Source: Candidatus Collierbacteria bacterium
GTDB lineage: Bacteria > Patescibacteriota > Microgenomatia > UBA1400 > JACPES01
NCBI GenBank assembly: GCA_016219325.1
Contig: JACRNH010000010.1
Coordinates: forward strand, 1 to 57,635
DNA: 57,635 nucleotides
Direction of reading: 5' to 3'
Below the pieces are notes generated by a model. That model was not told where the DNA came from, ran no database searches, and worked only from the letters and a program-made list of their open reading frames with translations. Positions 14,905 through 24,226 of this stretch are shown one piece after another. The number at the start of each line of letters is the position of its first letter. Position 1 is the first letter of the stretch. The position numbers and the translations under genes were made by a program.

Positions 14905-15906
14905 ATGCCGATTATTACAGCCAAAAACCTGACTAAGTACTATAAAGTTCATCAGAAAGAGCCGGGGCTGGGGGGATCGCTAAAGTCGCTGTTTCATCGC
15001 AAATATTATGATGTTAAGGCGGTGGATGATATTTCATTTGAGATTGAAGAAGGGGAGCTGATCGGCTTTATAGGCCCAAACGGAGCCGGAAAAACTACCA
15101 CTCTAAAGATGTTGTCCGGATTGCTGTATCCGACTTCCGGCCAAGTCAGCGTTTTAGGATTTGAACCCTGGAAGCGCGACCATAAATACCTAAAACAAAT
15201 GTCCCTTGTTATGGGCCAAAAAAACCAACTGTGGTGGGATTTGCCGGCCCAAGAAAGTTTTATTCTAAACAAAGAAATTTACGAGGTCCCGGACGAACAA
15301 TACAAAAAGACTCTCGGAGATTTGGTTGAGTTGCTGGACGTTAAAGATGTCTTAAATGTCCAAGTCAGGAAATTATCGTTGGGCCAACGGATGAAATGCG
15401 AGCTGATCGCCGCTCTTTTACATTCTCCCAGAGTTTTATTTTTGGACGAACCGACTATCGGATTGGACGTAGTCATGCAAAAGGCGATGCGGGATTTTAT
15501 CGCCGAGTACAACAAAAAATATAACGCCACGATTATTTTAACCAGCCATTACATGGAAGACGTTAAAAAATTGGCAAAAAGAGTGGTGATTATTGATCAC
15601 GGGAAACTGGTTTTTGACGGAAAATTGAAAGACATTATTGACAAATACGCCGAACATAAGATTTTAACTTTGGAGTTTTCGGAAGAATTCCCCAGGGAAA
15701 AATTGGAAAAATTCGGAGAAATAGATAGTTGGGAATACCCCAGAGCTGTTATAAAAGTCTCCCGCCAGTTGGCCTCAAAAAGGGCGGCGGAATTACTGGA
15801 AACTTTGCCTGTGGCGGATATCAATATCGAAGAACCGCCGATTGAAGCGATAATCCGCAGGGTCTTTGCCGGAGGCAAAGACGAGAAAGTAATGAGTAGA
15901 AAGTAA
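14905..15906 (+). CDS. ABC transporter ATPase, the only one in the permease array
   Basis: A 333-aa nucleotide-binding subunit of the COG4586 type. Walker A GPNGAGKT is at 57-64, signature LSLGQ at 157-161, Walker B VLFLDEP at 177-183 and the switch His in TSH at 213-215. The Q-loop region reads MGQKNQLWWDLP, typical for the ABC-2 subfamily. A C-terminal domain of about 100 residues follows. The last residues (EKVMSRK) are encoded by the intergenic repeat that starts at about 15884, so the original end was replaced. It probably powers pair 5 and perhaps all five permease pairs. Confidence 0.9.
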   Translation: MPIITAKNLTKYYKVHQKEPGLGGSLKSLFHRKYYDVKAVDDISFEIEEGELIGFIGPNGAGKTTTLKMLSGLLYPTSGQVSVLGFEPWKRDHKYLKQMSLVMGQKNQLWWDLPAQESFILNKEIYEVPDEQYKKTLGDLVELLDVKDVLNVQVRKLSLGQRMKCELIAALLHSPRVLFLDEPTIGLDVVMQKAMRDFIAEYNKKYNATIILTSHYMEDVKKLAKRVVIIDHGKLVFDGKLKDIIDKYAEHKILTLEFSEEFPREKLEKFGEIDSWEYPRAVIKVSRQLASKRAAELLETLPVADINIEEPPIEAIIRRVFAGGKDEKVMSRK

Positions 15907-15915
15907 TGAGTAATG
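15884..15915. repeat. Left arm of a split palindromic repeat
   Basis: Contains GAAAGTAATGAGTAGAAAGT, the same family as the hairpins at 18969, 20175 and 52834. Here the matching right arm is about 370 bp away (16285-16315) with a complete gene between. The arm supplies the end of the ATPase gene and the start codon of the four-helix-bundle gene. Confidence 0.75.
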
Positions 15916-16267
15916 TTTGGGAAAACAACATCCTTTTAGTCAAGGCTGATTGGTTGGTTCATAACATTTATCGAGTAGTCCGCAATTTTCCCGCAAATGA
16001 ACGTTTTGGTATAACATCGCAAATTTGTCGAGCAAGCTTGTCTATAGTTCTGAATATTATTGAAGGTTATTCTAGGTTTGGGCAAAAAGAACACATCCGT
16101 TTTCTAGAAATATCTTTTGGTTCGGCTAAGGAAACTCATTATCTTATTGAATTCTGTTTTCAAGAAAAACTTGTAAAGAAAGATGATTACGATATTCTTC
16201 TTGGGTTGATAAATGAAGTTGAAAAGATGCTCTATTCTAAGCTTAAAACTCTAAGAGGAAAATCATA

Positions 16268-16268
<1 letters not shown>
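15906..16268 (+). CDS. Four-helix-bundle protein (S23/IVS type)
   Basis: A 120-aa helical protein with the hallmarks of the four-helix-bundle family encoded in some 23S rRNA intervening sequences: RVVRNFPANERFGITSQICRASLSIVLNIIEGYSR and RFLEISFGSAKETHYLIEF. Its biochemical role is not known; relatives include Avd, which works with retroelements. It interrupts the ATPase-permease operon, with 1-nt overlaps on both sides, and lies between the arms of a repeat seen elsewhere as an empty hairpin. That makes recent insertion of the gene likely. Confidence 0.8.
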
Positions 16269-17107
<839 letters not shown>

Positions 17108-17244
17108 TGGTGGCCCCAAAGTACACTTGCTTCGGTCCGTGCTCTGCGTGCACGCTACCGAAGAGCGTGACTTCGGGGTTCGGGCGTGACAGCTGATTTT
17201 CCGCTGGGCGTAAAATCAGGTCTCGTCCGAAAAGGGCGATAATT
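17108..17244. repeat. Palindromic repeat between A5 and B5
   Basis: Contains ACTTCGGGGTTCGGGCG and an inverted repeat (CAGCTGATTTT ... AAAATCAGGTCTCGTCCGA). The same layout, with changed bases, lies inside rplO at 55385-55505. It separates two genes that are otherwise coupled in every other pair. No gene is seen here. Confidence 0.65.
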
Positions 17245-18027
17245 ATGAAACGATATCTTAGGGTTTGGTTACGATTGGCGCATATCAGTTTTTCGGAACA
17301 AATCGCGACAAGGTTTAGTTCGGTCTTGTTTTTGTTGAGCAAGACCCTGCGGTTTGTTTTCTTTTTGATATTTATTTTTAGCCTGACCGACAGGATCGGC
17401 GGACTGGCCGGCTACAACCGCGATCAGATAATTATTTTTTTTCTGGTATTTAATTTTGTGGATATCGCCACCCAATTATTATTCAGGGGAGTTTATTTTT
17501 TCCGCCAGAAAGTAGTCAATGGAGAATTTGATTTCTATTTAGTCAAGCCAATGAGTCCTTTGTTCCGGATTATGGCCGGATATACGGATTTTATGGATTT
17601 AATTACTTTAATTGCTTTGGCTATTTACGGATTAAAATTCGCGATAACCGCAATTACTTTGACTCCGGCGATTGTGTTCTCGTCGATATTGATGATCGTT
17701 TTTAGCTTTCTGATTTCATTTTCTATTCACGTTTGGGTGGTGGCAATCGGAATTTTAACCACGGAAGTTGACAATGCGATTATGGTGTACCGCGATTTAA
17801 CCAGCATGGCCCGGTTTCCGGTTGACGTTTATTCCGCTCCGGTCCGGATTTTCTTAACATATATCGTTCCGGTGGCCTTCATTATGACCGTCCCGGCGAA
17901 ATCTTTAATGGGGTTAGTGTCGATACCGATATTCTTCATTTCATTACTCATTACTTTCTGTTCATTACTTTCTTCTTTTTTCCTCTGGCGTTACGCCCTG
18001 TCCAAATACAGTAGCGCGAGTAGCTGA
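17245..18027 (+). CDS. ABC-2 type permease, B subunit of pair 5
   Basis: A 260-aa membrane protein with the variant signature VNGEFDFYLVKPMSPLF and the end ALSKYSSASS. Near the C-terminus, the residues ISLLITFCSLLSS (DNA about 17935-17985) are encoded by ATTACTCATTACTTTC-type repeat sequence, so most of the last membrane helix is repeat-derived while hydrophobicity is kept. Otherwise complete. Confidence 0.82.
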   Translation: MKRYLRVWLRLAHISFSEQIATRFSSVLFLLSKTLRFVFFLIFIFSLTDRIGGLAGYNRDQIIIFFLVFNFVDIATQLLFRGVYFFRQKVVNGEFDFYLVKPMSPLFRIMAGYTDFMDLITLIALAIYGLKFAITAITLTPAIVFSSILMIVFSFLISFSIHVWVVAIGILTTEVDNAIMVYRDLTSMARFPVDVYSAPVRIFLTYIVPVAFIMTVPAKSLMGLVSIPIFFISLLITFCSLLSSFFLWRYALSKYSSASS

Positions 18028-18115
18028 TATAGGAGTAAGGAGTAGGGGGTAAGGAGTAGGGGGTAAGGAGTAGGGAGTAAGGAGTAGAGAGTAGGGAGTA
18101 GAAAATAATGAGTAA
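18028..18115. repeat. Low-complexity GGAGTAAGGAGTAG tract
   Basis: Degenerate 7-mer units (GGAGTAG, GGAGTAA, GGGGTAA) in tandem, running into AATAATGAGTAACGG of the hairpin repeat family. It looks like an expanded repeat arm. It fills the convergent gap between permease B5 and nth. Confidence 0.75.
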
Positions 18116-18124
18116 CGGGATAAA

Positions 18125-18150
18125 TATAAAATGTTATATAACATTTTATA
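18125..18150. repeat. 26-bp perfect palindrome at the nth stop codon
   Basis: The core AAAATGTTATATAACATTTT is flanked by symmetrical TAT/ATA. The nth stop codon (minus strand) is inside it. Near copies are at 41534-41559 and 55906-55927, the latter also at a stop codon. It may act as a bidirectional terminator for convergent genes. Confidence 0.75.
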
Positions 18151-18949
18151 CTCGTGAAGCGGAGCAGAGTTTGTATAGGGGGCAATGAAGGCAATCGGGA
18201 TTTTGGGCCTTGCAGATTGCCCTGCCATGATCGATCAACCAATAAGTGGTTTTGAACCAATCTTCTTTTGGAATAATCTTCATTAACTCCCTCTCAATTT
18301 TCTCCGGACTGGCGTCTTTATAGTAGTCTACTGTCATTCCGGATTTAATCCGGAATCTATTTAGATTATCTGTATAGATTCCCGCTTTCGCGGGAATGAC
18401 ATTGTTCACGGGAATGACGAGAGGTTTATTGCCGGGACCAACACGCTCAGAGTCCACCAGTCTTAACCGCTGTGATAGGCGCAAAACATGAGTATCAACC
18501 GCGATGCCTTCAACTATTCCGTAAGCGTTTCCCAACACCACATTTGCCGTTTTTCTGGCCACCCCGGGAATCGTCAGCATCTCTTCCATTGTCCGCGGCA
18601 ATTTCCCGCCGAATTTTTCCAAAATTATCTTCGCCGCCGCCTGAATATTTTTAGCTTTGTTTCGATAAAACCCCGTCGACTTAACATCCTGTTCTAACGT
18701 TTTAATTGGAATTCTTGAAAAATTTTCTAGTTCCCCCTCTTCGTCCGACATTGTTTTCTGCTCATTGCTCATTGTTTTCTTATATTTGGGAAAAAGTTTC
18801 GCCGTCACTTCATTTACTTTCTTATCCGTGCATTGGGCCGAGAGGATAACGGAAACCAATAATTCCCAATTGTTTCCATAATTGAGGACGATTTTGGCGT
18901 GGGGATAAGTTCTTTTTAGGATTGTTAAGATTTCGGAAATTCGGCTCAT
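18146..18949 (-). CDS. nth: Endonuclease III, with repeat-coded insertions
   Basis: A bifunctional DNA glycosylase/AP lyase for oxidised pyrimidines. It has the helix-hairpin-helix with catalytic Lys (LTIPGVARKTANVV), catalytic Asp in AVDTHVLR and the 4Fe-4S ligands CKAQNPDCLHCPLYKLC (C-x6-C-x2-C-x5-C). The start at 18949 (MSRISEIL) is chosen over 19012 because the extra residues are coded by the hairpin repeat. At about 267 aa it is longer than the usual 210-220, owing to two in-frame repeats: TMSNEQKTMSDEEGEL after LFPKYKK, and about 45 residues containing VIPAKAGIY before PEKIEREL. Both lie in loops. Confidence 0.9.
   Translation of the reverse strand: MSRISEILTILKRTYPHAKIVLNYGNNWELLVSVILSAQCTDKKVNEVTAKLFPKYKKTMSNEQKTMSDEEGELENFSRIPIKTLEQDVKSTGFYRNKAKNIQAAAKIILEKFGGKLPRTMEEMLTIPGVARKTANVVLGNAYGIVEGIAVDTHVLRLSQRLRLVDSERVGPGNKPLVIPVNNVIPAKAGIYTDNLNRFRIKSGMTVDYYKDASPEKIERELMKIIPKEDWFKTTYWLIDHGRAICKAQNPDCLHCPLYKLCSASRV
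18332..18418. repeat. CATTCC/GGAATGAC palindromic repeat inside nth
   Basis: CTGTCATTCCGGATTTAATC and CCCGCTTTCGCGGGAATGAC form nested inverted repeats. Relatives are at 22413-22473 and 42590-42648, and a fragment is at 26703-26716. Here it is translated in frame as part of nth. Confidence 0.82.
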
Positions 18950-18968
18950 GGTTGTTATACTAGCAGAT

Positions 18969-19042
18969 AAGAAATAATGAGTAAGAAGTAATGAGTAATG
19001 AATATACGTCATTACTTTCTACTTTCTACTCATTACTCATTA
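18969..19042. repeat. Empty AGTAATGAGTA hairpin between nth and miaB
   Basis: Left arm GTAAGAAGTAATGAGTAATG and right arm CATTACTTTCTACTTTCTAC ... CTCATTACTCATT, with a 7-nt loop. The divergent start codons of nth and miaB lie just outside. Any promoter for miaB must be in or before it. Confidence 0.78.
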
Positions 19043-20176
19043 ATGTCATCTTATTTTATTAAAACGTTCGGGTGCCAAGCTAATAAAAGTGATTCGGAAC
19101 GGATCGAGGGGGATTACCGGGCCAGAGGATATAAGCCGGCGGCGTCATGGAAGCAGGCCGATGAAATTATCGTCAACACCTGCGCGGTCCGCGAGAGGGC
19201 CGAACATAGGGCAAGGGGGTTTATAAATAATGTGATGACGATGACAAGGAGACCAAAGATAATTTTGACGGGCTGCATGACGCATCACGGAGAGAAAAAA
19301 CTTTTGGAAATGATTCCGGGATTGGATCAGGTTTTGCCGATTAACGAAGTCGGATTTAATCAGTTTGCGGTTCGCCGCGACAAAATTCACGCCTGGGTGC
19401 CGGTTTCTGAAGGGTGCAATTCATTTTGTACTTTTTGCATTGTTCCTTATTCCAGAGGGCGGGAAAAAAGCCGGCCGATGGAAGATATTTTAGAAGAAGC
19501 GGAGAGTCTGGCTAAGCAGGGTTATAAGAAGATAACGTTACTGGGCCAAAACGTTAATTCTTACGGATTGGAAAGGATCGGAATCGGATATCGTAAACTT
19601 TTATTGAACAATAATTTCACGCGTTCACAAATACCCCTCAATCAGTCCCAATATATGAGGCCAAAGGGGATTCCGCCATTTGTGAAATTACTGAAAGAAA
19701 TATCTAAAATTAGAGAAATTGAGAAAATTGGTTTTTTGACCAGCAATCCCTGGGATTTTTATGATGAATTGATTGAAGAAATCGCCCGGAATAAAAAAAT
19801 TGACAGATTTATCCATTTGCCAGTACAGTCCGGTTCCGACCGGATTTTGAAATTGATGAACCGAGGATATACAAGTCAGGACTATTTGAGATTAATTAAC
19901 AGATTAAGAATTGCAGTTCCGGACGTCGTTATCGGAACCGATATTATTGTCGGATTTCCGACAGAGACGGATGAAGATTTTAAACAAACTGTGGAATTGG
20001 CTAAAAAAGCCGGTTGGACGGTGGCATTTGTGGCTCAATATTCGCCCCGGCCGGGGACGGCGGCATTTAGAATTTATAAAGATGATATTCCTCCGGCAGT
20101 AAAAAAAGAAAGATGGCTAATTTTGGAGAAATTGATTAACAGAGGTAATTTAAATAAAAGACCGGTGTTCCAATAG
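19043..20176 (+). CDS. miaB: tRNA-2-methylthio-N6-isopentenyladenosine methylthiotransferase, C-terminally truncated
   Basis: A radical-SAM enzyme for ms2i6A37 in tRNA. The N-terminal cluster cysteines are in FGCQANKSDSER, VNTCAVRE and LTGCM; the radical-SAM motif is CNSFCTFC. The start at 19043 (MSSYFIKTFGCQ) is used because the longer frame is repeat-coded. An insert of about 30 residues lies after NVNSYGLE. The protein ends at about 377 aa with KERWLILEKLINRGNLNKRP, just where the next hairpin repeat begins, so the C-terminal TRAM RNA-binding domain of the family is missing. miaA follows, the classic substrate-providing partner. Confidence 0.88.
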   Translation: MSSYFIKTFGCQANKSDSERIEGDYRARGYKPAASWKQADEIIVNTCAVRERAEHRARGFINNVMTMTRRPKIILTGCMTHHGEKKLLEMIPGLDQVLPINEVGFNQFAVRRDKIHAWVPVSEGCNSFCTFCIVPYSRGREKSRPMEDILEEAESLAKQGYKKITLLGQNVNSYGLERIGIGYRKLLLNNNFTRSQIPLNQSQYMRPKGIPPFVKLLKEISKIREIEKIGFLTSNPWDFYDELIEEIARNKKIDRFIHLPVQSGSDRILKLMNRGYTSQDYLRLINRLRIAVPDVVIGTDIIVGFPTETDEDFKQTVELAKKAGWTVAFVAQYSPRPGTAAFRIYKDDIPPAVKKERWLILEKLINRGNLNKRPVFQ

Positions 20177-20248
20177 AAAGTAATGAGTAAGAAGTAATGA
20201 GTAATGAAAATCGTGCATTACTTTCTACTTTCTACTCATTACTCATTC
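20175..20248. repeat. Empty AGTAATGAGTA hairpin between miaB and miaA
   Basis: Almost the same sequence as 18969-19042, with arms AGTAAGAAGTAATGAGTAAT and ATTACTTTCTACTTTCTACT. It starts in the miaB stop codon and ends at the miaA ATG. Confidence 0.78.
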
Positions 20249-21376
20249 ATGAATAAAATTCTAATTATCTCCGGACCGACGGCGGCCGGGAAGACGCAAT
20301 TGGCGTTTAGGTTGGCAAAACAATTTGACGGGGAATTGATTTCTGCCGATTCCCGTCAGGTGTATAGGGGGATGGATATAGGCACTGGAAAGGAATTCCC
20401 AGTGCAAGTCAAAACTCAAAACTCAAAGCTCAAAATTTTTGGATATGATCTTGTTAATCCAGACGAGGAGTGGAGCGCTGCGCATTTTGTAAAATTAGCC
20501 GATAAACTTATCCCTGAAATTCAAAGCAGGGGGAGGCTTCCGATAATTGTCGGCGGAACAGGCTTATACATCGCTAATTTATTGAATCCGCCGGAAACGT
20601 TGAATATCCCGCCGGATAGGAAATTGAGGGCTGAATTGGAAAAGCCGGCGGTGGCTGAACTTCAGGATAGATTGAAAAAAATCAATCAGAAGCGGTTTGA
20701 AAAAATGAATGAATCGGATAGAAGTAATCCCAGAAGGTTAATCAGGGCGATAGAAATTTGTTCTGTCGATCTTAGCTCGTTGGCGGAAATTTGCTCGTTC
20801 GCTGTCACCCTTCGTAAGACTCAGGGCAAGCCCACTCGCTGTCGCTCGGGGTGGCCTCGGGCGGCAGCTAGCTCACTTCGCAAATTTGCCAACTTCACTA
20901 ATTCCGATATGCGGAATCCACATATAAATGGATTACGGGTCGAGTCCGGAATTACAAATGTGTTGCATATTGCCCTCACGGCTCCGATTAGCATTGTCGA
21001 TAAACGGATTGAAGACAGGGTTAGGCAGAGAATTGATCAGGGGGCTGAAGAAGAAGTGCGCGGATTGGTTAAAAAATACGGCTGGGATAGCGCTTTAAAG
21101 TTTACGATTGGGTATAAAGAATGGAGGCCGCATATAGACGTAAGTAAGGAAGAAACAGAGGACAGGAAATCCTGCGAAGCAGGATCCCGCTCTGCGGGAC
21201 AAAGAACAATGAAAAAAGAAATTGTCAAACTTTGGACTATTCACGAAAAGCAGTATGCCAGAAGGCAATTGACGTGGATGGCAAAGTTTCGTCCTGATAA
21301 ATTATTTGATATTTCCAAACCGGATTATATCTTGGATATTGAGGCTTGCGTTGACCGGTGGTATTATGGAAAATAA
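20249..21376 (+). CDS. miaA: tRNA dimethylallyltransferase with several repeat-coded insertions
   Basis: It adds dimethylallyl to A37, giving the substrate for MiaB. The P-loop is GPTAAGKT, followed by ISADSRQVYRGMDIGTGK, GGTGLYI and, near the end, RRQLTWM. The start MNKILIISGP is used since upstream codons are repeat. At about 375 aa it is some 70 longer than usual. Repeats in frame encode KTQNSKLKI (about 20408-20441), a large stretch from about 20765 to 20960 (SLAEICSFAVTL...), and SCEAGSRSAGQRT (about 21168-21205). All sit between conserved blocks, so the enzyme may still work. The AI-2E gene follows with a 1-nt overlap. Confidence 0.88.
   Translation: MNKILIISGPTAAGKTQLAFRLAKQFDGELISADSRQVYRGMDIGTGKEFPVQVKTQNSKLKIFGYDLVNPDEEWSAAHFVKLADKLIPEIQSRGRLPIIVGGTGLYIANLLNPPETLNIPPDRKLRAELEKPAVAELQDRLKKINQKRFEKMNESDRSNPRRLIRAIEICSVDLSSLAEICSFAVTLRKTQGKPTRCRSGWPRAAASSLRKFANFTNSDMRNPHINGLRVESGITNVLHIALTAPISIVDKRIEDRVRQRIDQGAEEEVRGLVKKYGWDSALKFTIGYKEWRPHIDVSKEETEDRKSCEAGSRSAGQRTMKKEIVKLWTIHEKQYARRQLTWMAKFRPDKLFDISKPDYILDIEACVDRWYYGK
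20770..20905. repeat. Long imperfect palindrome inside miaA
   Basis: GCTCGTTGGCGGAAATTTGC on the left and CGCAAATTTGCCAACTTCAC on the right, with GGGGTGGCCTCGGGCGGCAG between. The same element is intergenic at 39071-39205 and 30584-30730, and a right half is at 22494-22530. Confidence 0.82.
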
Positions 21377-22377
21377 TGAAAATAATGGCAAATAATATTT
21401 TATCCGACGGCCGGCACACTGTGGAAATTAGCCATAAGACGATTGTTTTTACGGCATTTTTCATAATATTTTTGGCTGTCATCCGCCAGATTGAAGGAAT
21501 ATTAGTCGGAATATTCGTTTCCTACCTGATAATGGCGGCGGTTAATCCCCTGGTTAATATTTTAGAAAAATTTAAAATCCCCCGGGCGATTTCCGCGATT
21601 GTAATTTTAATCGGGATGCTTTCGGCGATTGTTTCGGGAATCGCGGCTCTAATTCCGCCGATAGTTGATCAAACAGGCGCTTTTTTGGCGCAATTGCCTA
21701 AATTATTGGGCCAACTCGGGGTTCAGCTGGATCAATCTTTAGTCAGCAGCCAATTGGGATCGATCCCGCAAAATGCTTTTAAGGTGATAAGCGGAGTGTT
21801 TTCTAACGCTATAGCGGTATTTACGATTTTGGTAATGAGTTATTACATGATCTTGGAGCGGCAGCATTTATCCGGACGGTTGACAAAATGGTTTGGCGAT
21901 AACGAGGCCACATTGGAAGCGCTATTGGCTAAAATTGAAACTAAAATCGGGGCTTGGATCAGGGGACAGGTAATTTTGTCATTGATTATCGGAGCGGCGG
22001 TATACATTGGCTTGATTTCTTTGTCGATTCCTTACGCGGTGCCATTGGCAATTATTGCCGGATTGATGGAATCAATTCCGAATATCGGTCCGACGGTGTC
22101 TATGGTTCCGGCAGCTGTAGTTGGATTTACCATCAGCCCTTTGCATGGCGGAGCGGTAGTCCTTTTATATTTCTTGATCCAACAGTTTGAAAATAATCTG
22201 ATTGTGCCTTTAGTGATGCGCCGAGCGGTTGGGTTAAATCCCTTAGTTACCATTATTGCTTTAATGGTAGGTCTTTCTTTGGGCGGGGTGGCCGGAGCGG
22301 TTTTGTCAATTCCGGTGGTTTTAATTGGCGAAGTGTTGATTCCTTACTTTATCGGCCGGTCCAAAAGCAAGGTTTAG
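21376..22377 (+). CDS. AI-2E family transporter (PerM/YhhT-like permease)
   Basis: A 333-aa membrane protein with the AI-2E/PF01594 pattern: paired N-terminal helices, a long amphipathic middle and a C-terminal bundle with GLMESIPNIGPTVSMVPAA and QQFENNLIVPLVMRRAVGLNPLV. Members export diverse substrates; the autoinducer name is historical. The ATG at 21376 overlaps the miaA stop by 1 nt, and an ATG at 21385 is an alternative. No specific substrate can be given. Confidence 0.82.
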   Translation: MKIMANNILSDGRHTVEISHKTIVFTAFFIIFLAVIRQIEGILVGIFVSYLIMAAVNPLVNILEKFKIPRAISAIVILIGMLSAIVSGIAALIPPIVDQTGAFLAQLPKLLGQLGVQLDQSLVSSQLGSIPQNAFKVISGVFSNAIAVFTILVMSYYMILERQHLSGRLTKWFGDNEATLEALLAKIETKIGAWIRGQVILSLIIGAAVYIGLISLSIPYAVPLAIIAGLMESIPNIGPTVSMVPAAVVGFTISPLHGGAVVLLYFLIQQFENNLIVPLVMRRAVGLNPLVTIIALMVGLSLGGVAGAVLSIPVVLIGEVLIPYFIGRSKSKV

Positions 22378-22412
22378 TTTATTCTTGTTTTAGTTACGAG
22401 TTTTGCGTCTTG

Positions 22413-22530
22413 TCATTCCGTACTTGATACGGAATCTATTTAAATAGATTCCCGCCTGCGCGGGAATGACATAGAGTGATCTCATTAGAGCTGTGAAATT
22501 TGCCAACTTCACTAATGATTAAACCAAGAA
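22413..22530. repeat. Intergenic repeat pair upstream of tldD
   Basis: 22413-22473 is the CATTCC/GGAATGAC element with a central CTATTTAAATAG. 22494-22530 is the right half of the GCAAATTTGCCAACTTC element, ending AATGATTAAACC. The promoter of tldD comes directly after. Confidence 0.78.
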
Positions 22531-22554
22531 ATTTAATCCGTTATAATTGCCAAC

Positions 22555-24108
22555 ATGCGGATCAGCGATTTGGATTTAATCAAAAGCAGTTTATCTGCCG
22601 GATTGCCGGAAATTTTAACGGATCATAATAAAAATTACATTGATATCAGGGTGGAAGCCGGTGAAGGAGTCGGGGCTTATTCCGAAAACGGTAGTTCTAA
22701 AGTTACCAGCCGGGATTGGTCATTTTCATTAGGAGTCAGGGTAATTGATAAAAGCGGAATTCCGGCGGCCGGATTTTACGGCCGGCAGTTGGGCGGAAAC
22801 GATTTAAAAAACTTTAATAAAATCGCCCGCGAAATGATTGAAGTGGCTAAAGCCAGAGCTAGAGCAAATTCTTTAGCCAAGGCCGGATTTAAAAAGAAAT
22901 ACGGAAAATTCGCCGAATCCGTCATGCCGGTTTTCTTGGCTCCGGTTAAAGCGGTAGTTGATACGGTTCCGGCAATTTATGAAAAAGATCCCCGCAAAGT
23001 AACTTCTAAAGAAATGACGGAGTTGGCAAAAAGCGTTTCGGCGGCGGCGCTGTCATTTAACAGTTATATCAAAAGATCAGATGTGGTTGTCAGCACCGGC
23101 ATTACCCGGCAAATATTTTTTTCTTCCGAAGGGGCATTGATTGACCAGTCCTGGTGCAGTAGCGGGGTTACAATTTTTGTATTATCCCAAAATAATTCCG
23201 GCGATAAACCGGTTGATTTATACCACCATACCGGAAATCAACTTGGTCTTGAGGCTTTAACTAAGGCTAAAAATTCCCATCATAAAACCGGCGAGGAGTT
23301 CGCGAGGCAAATTGCCGGGGAAGCAGTTTTATTGGCCGACGCCAAACCATCTCCGGAAATCAATAAGCCGGTGACGGTGGTTTTGGATCCGGATTTAATC
23401 GCCTTGTTCGCTCATGAGATTATCGGCCACCCCTCGGAATTGGACCGGGCTTTGAAAATGGAAACCGGGTATGCCGGCAGATCGTGGCTATTTTCCGATT
23501 TGAAAAATAATATGGTAGGCAAGCAGGTTGGATCATCAATCCTGACGGCGTTTTCCGATCCGACTTTGACCGGCGGATACGGAGTTTATAAATATGATGA
23601 TGAAGGAACGCCGGCAAAGCGGGTATATCATATAAAAAACGGGATATATCATGATTTTATGAATAGCCGGCAAACGGCGCCGACTATCGGGGCGCAACCA
23701 AATGGACATTACAAGGCCAATAATGCTTCCGCGGTGCCCTTAATCAGAATGTCGGTTTCGGCTATAGCCGGCGGGGACACGCTTCCTTCTAAAATAATTT
23801 CCGAAGTGGAAAACGGATATTATTGCGTTGGCCACCGGATTCCGTCAATTTCCGAATCGCGGGAAAATTTTCAGATCGCCCCCAGATTGATTTATGAAAT
23901 TAAAAACGGCAGAATGGGCCAGGTTTTCCGCGACGGCAGAGTGACTTCCGATTCTAAAGATTTTTTTATGTCAATTGACGCTTTGGGAAACGATTTCACC
24001 GTTTTTCCGATTCCCAATTGCGGCAAGGGCCAGCCGATGCAGGCTAAACAAGTGGGGAATGGCGGGCCGACGGCGAGGGGAAGGGCAAGAATTGCCAGAG
24101 GAGATTAG
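22555..24108 (+). CDS. tldD: TldD/PmbA-family metalloprotease
   Basis: A 517-aa protein with HEIIGH (H287, E288, H292), the HExxxH zinc site of TldD, in the context FAHEIIGHPSELDRAL. In the TldD/TldE heterodimer this subunit carries the metal and degrades unfolded peptides or modified peptides. TATAAT (22542-22547) ends 7 nt before the ATG. A second family member follows at 24227, so the pair is probably the two halves of one protease. Confidence 0.85.
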   Translation: MRISDLDLIKSSLSAGLPEILTDHNKNYIDIRVEAGEGVGAYSENGSSKVTSRDWSFSLGVRVIDKSGIPAAGFYGRQLGGNDLKNFNKIAREMIEVAKARARANSLAKAGFKKKYGKFAESVMPVFLAPVKAVVDTVPAIYEKDPRKVTSKEMTELAKSVSAAALSFNSYIKRSDVVVSTGITRQIFFSSEGALIDQSWCSSGVTIFVLSQNNSGDKPVDLYHHTGNQLGLEALTKAKNSHHKTGEEFARQIAGEAVLLADAKPSPEINKPVTVVLDPDLIALFAHEIIGHPSELDRALKMETGYAGRSWLFSDLKNNMVGKQVGSSILTAFSDPTLTGGYGVYKYDDEGTPAKRVYHIKNGIYHDFMNSRQTAPTIGAQPNGHYKANNASAVPLIRMSVSAIAGGDTLPSKIISEVENGYYCVGHRIPSISESRENFQIAPRLIYEIKNGRMGQVFRDGRVTSDSKDFFMSIDALGNDFTVFPIPNCGKGQPMQAKQVGNGGPTARGRARIARGD

Positions 24109-24109
24109 T

Positions 24110-24200
24110 AAACTCAAAGTGCAAAAATCAAAGCTCAAAACTAAGCGCAAAACTAAAAGCCGTAGGAAAAGTTTTAAGTTTTAAGCTAGGTTTTGATTTT
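24110..24200. repeat. CAAAACTCAAAGCTCAAAA-type repeat
   Basis: ACTCAAAGTGCAAAAATCAA on the left and AGTTTTAAGCTAGGTTTTGA on the right form a loose inverted repeat. The same motif is translated inside miaA at about 20408-20441. It separates the two protease genes. Confidence 0.65.
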
Positions 24201-24226
24201 TGAGTTCTGAGATTTTAGTTAATTTT

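Noticed and set aside
18028..18115. Possible CRISPR array in the GGAGTAAGGAGTAG tract
   Set aside because: The units are 7-mers without spacers of unique sequence and no cas gene is near. No CRISPR array was seen anywhere in the window.
18950..19042. Extended N-termini for Nth and MiaB
   Set aside because: These codons are the arms of the hairpin repeat; both protein families begin at the internal Met used here.
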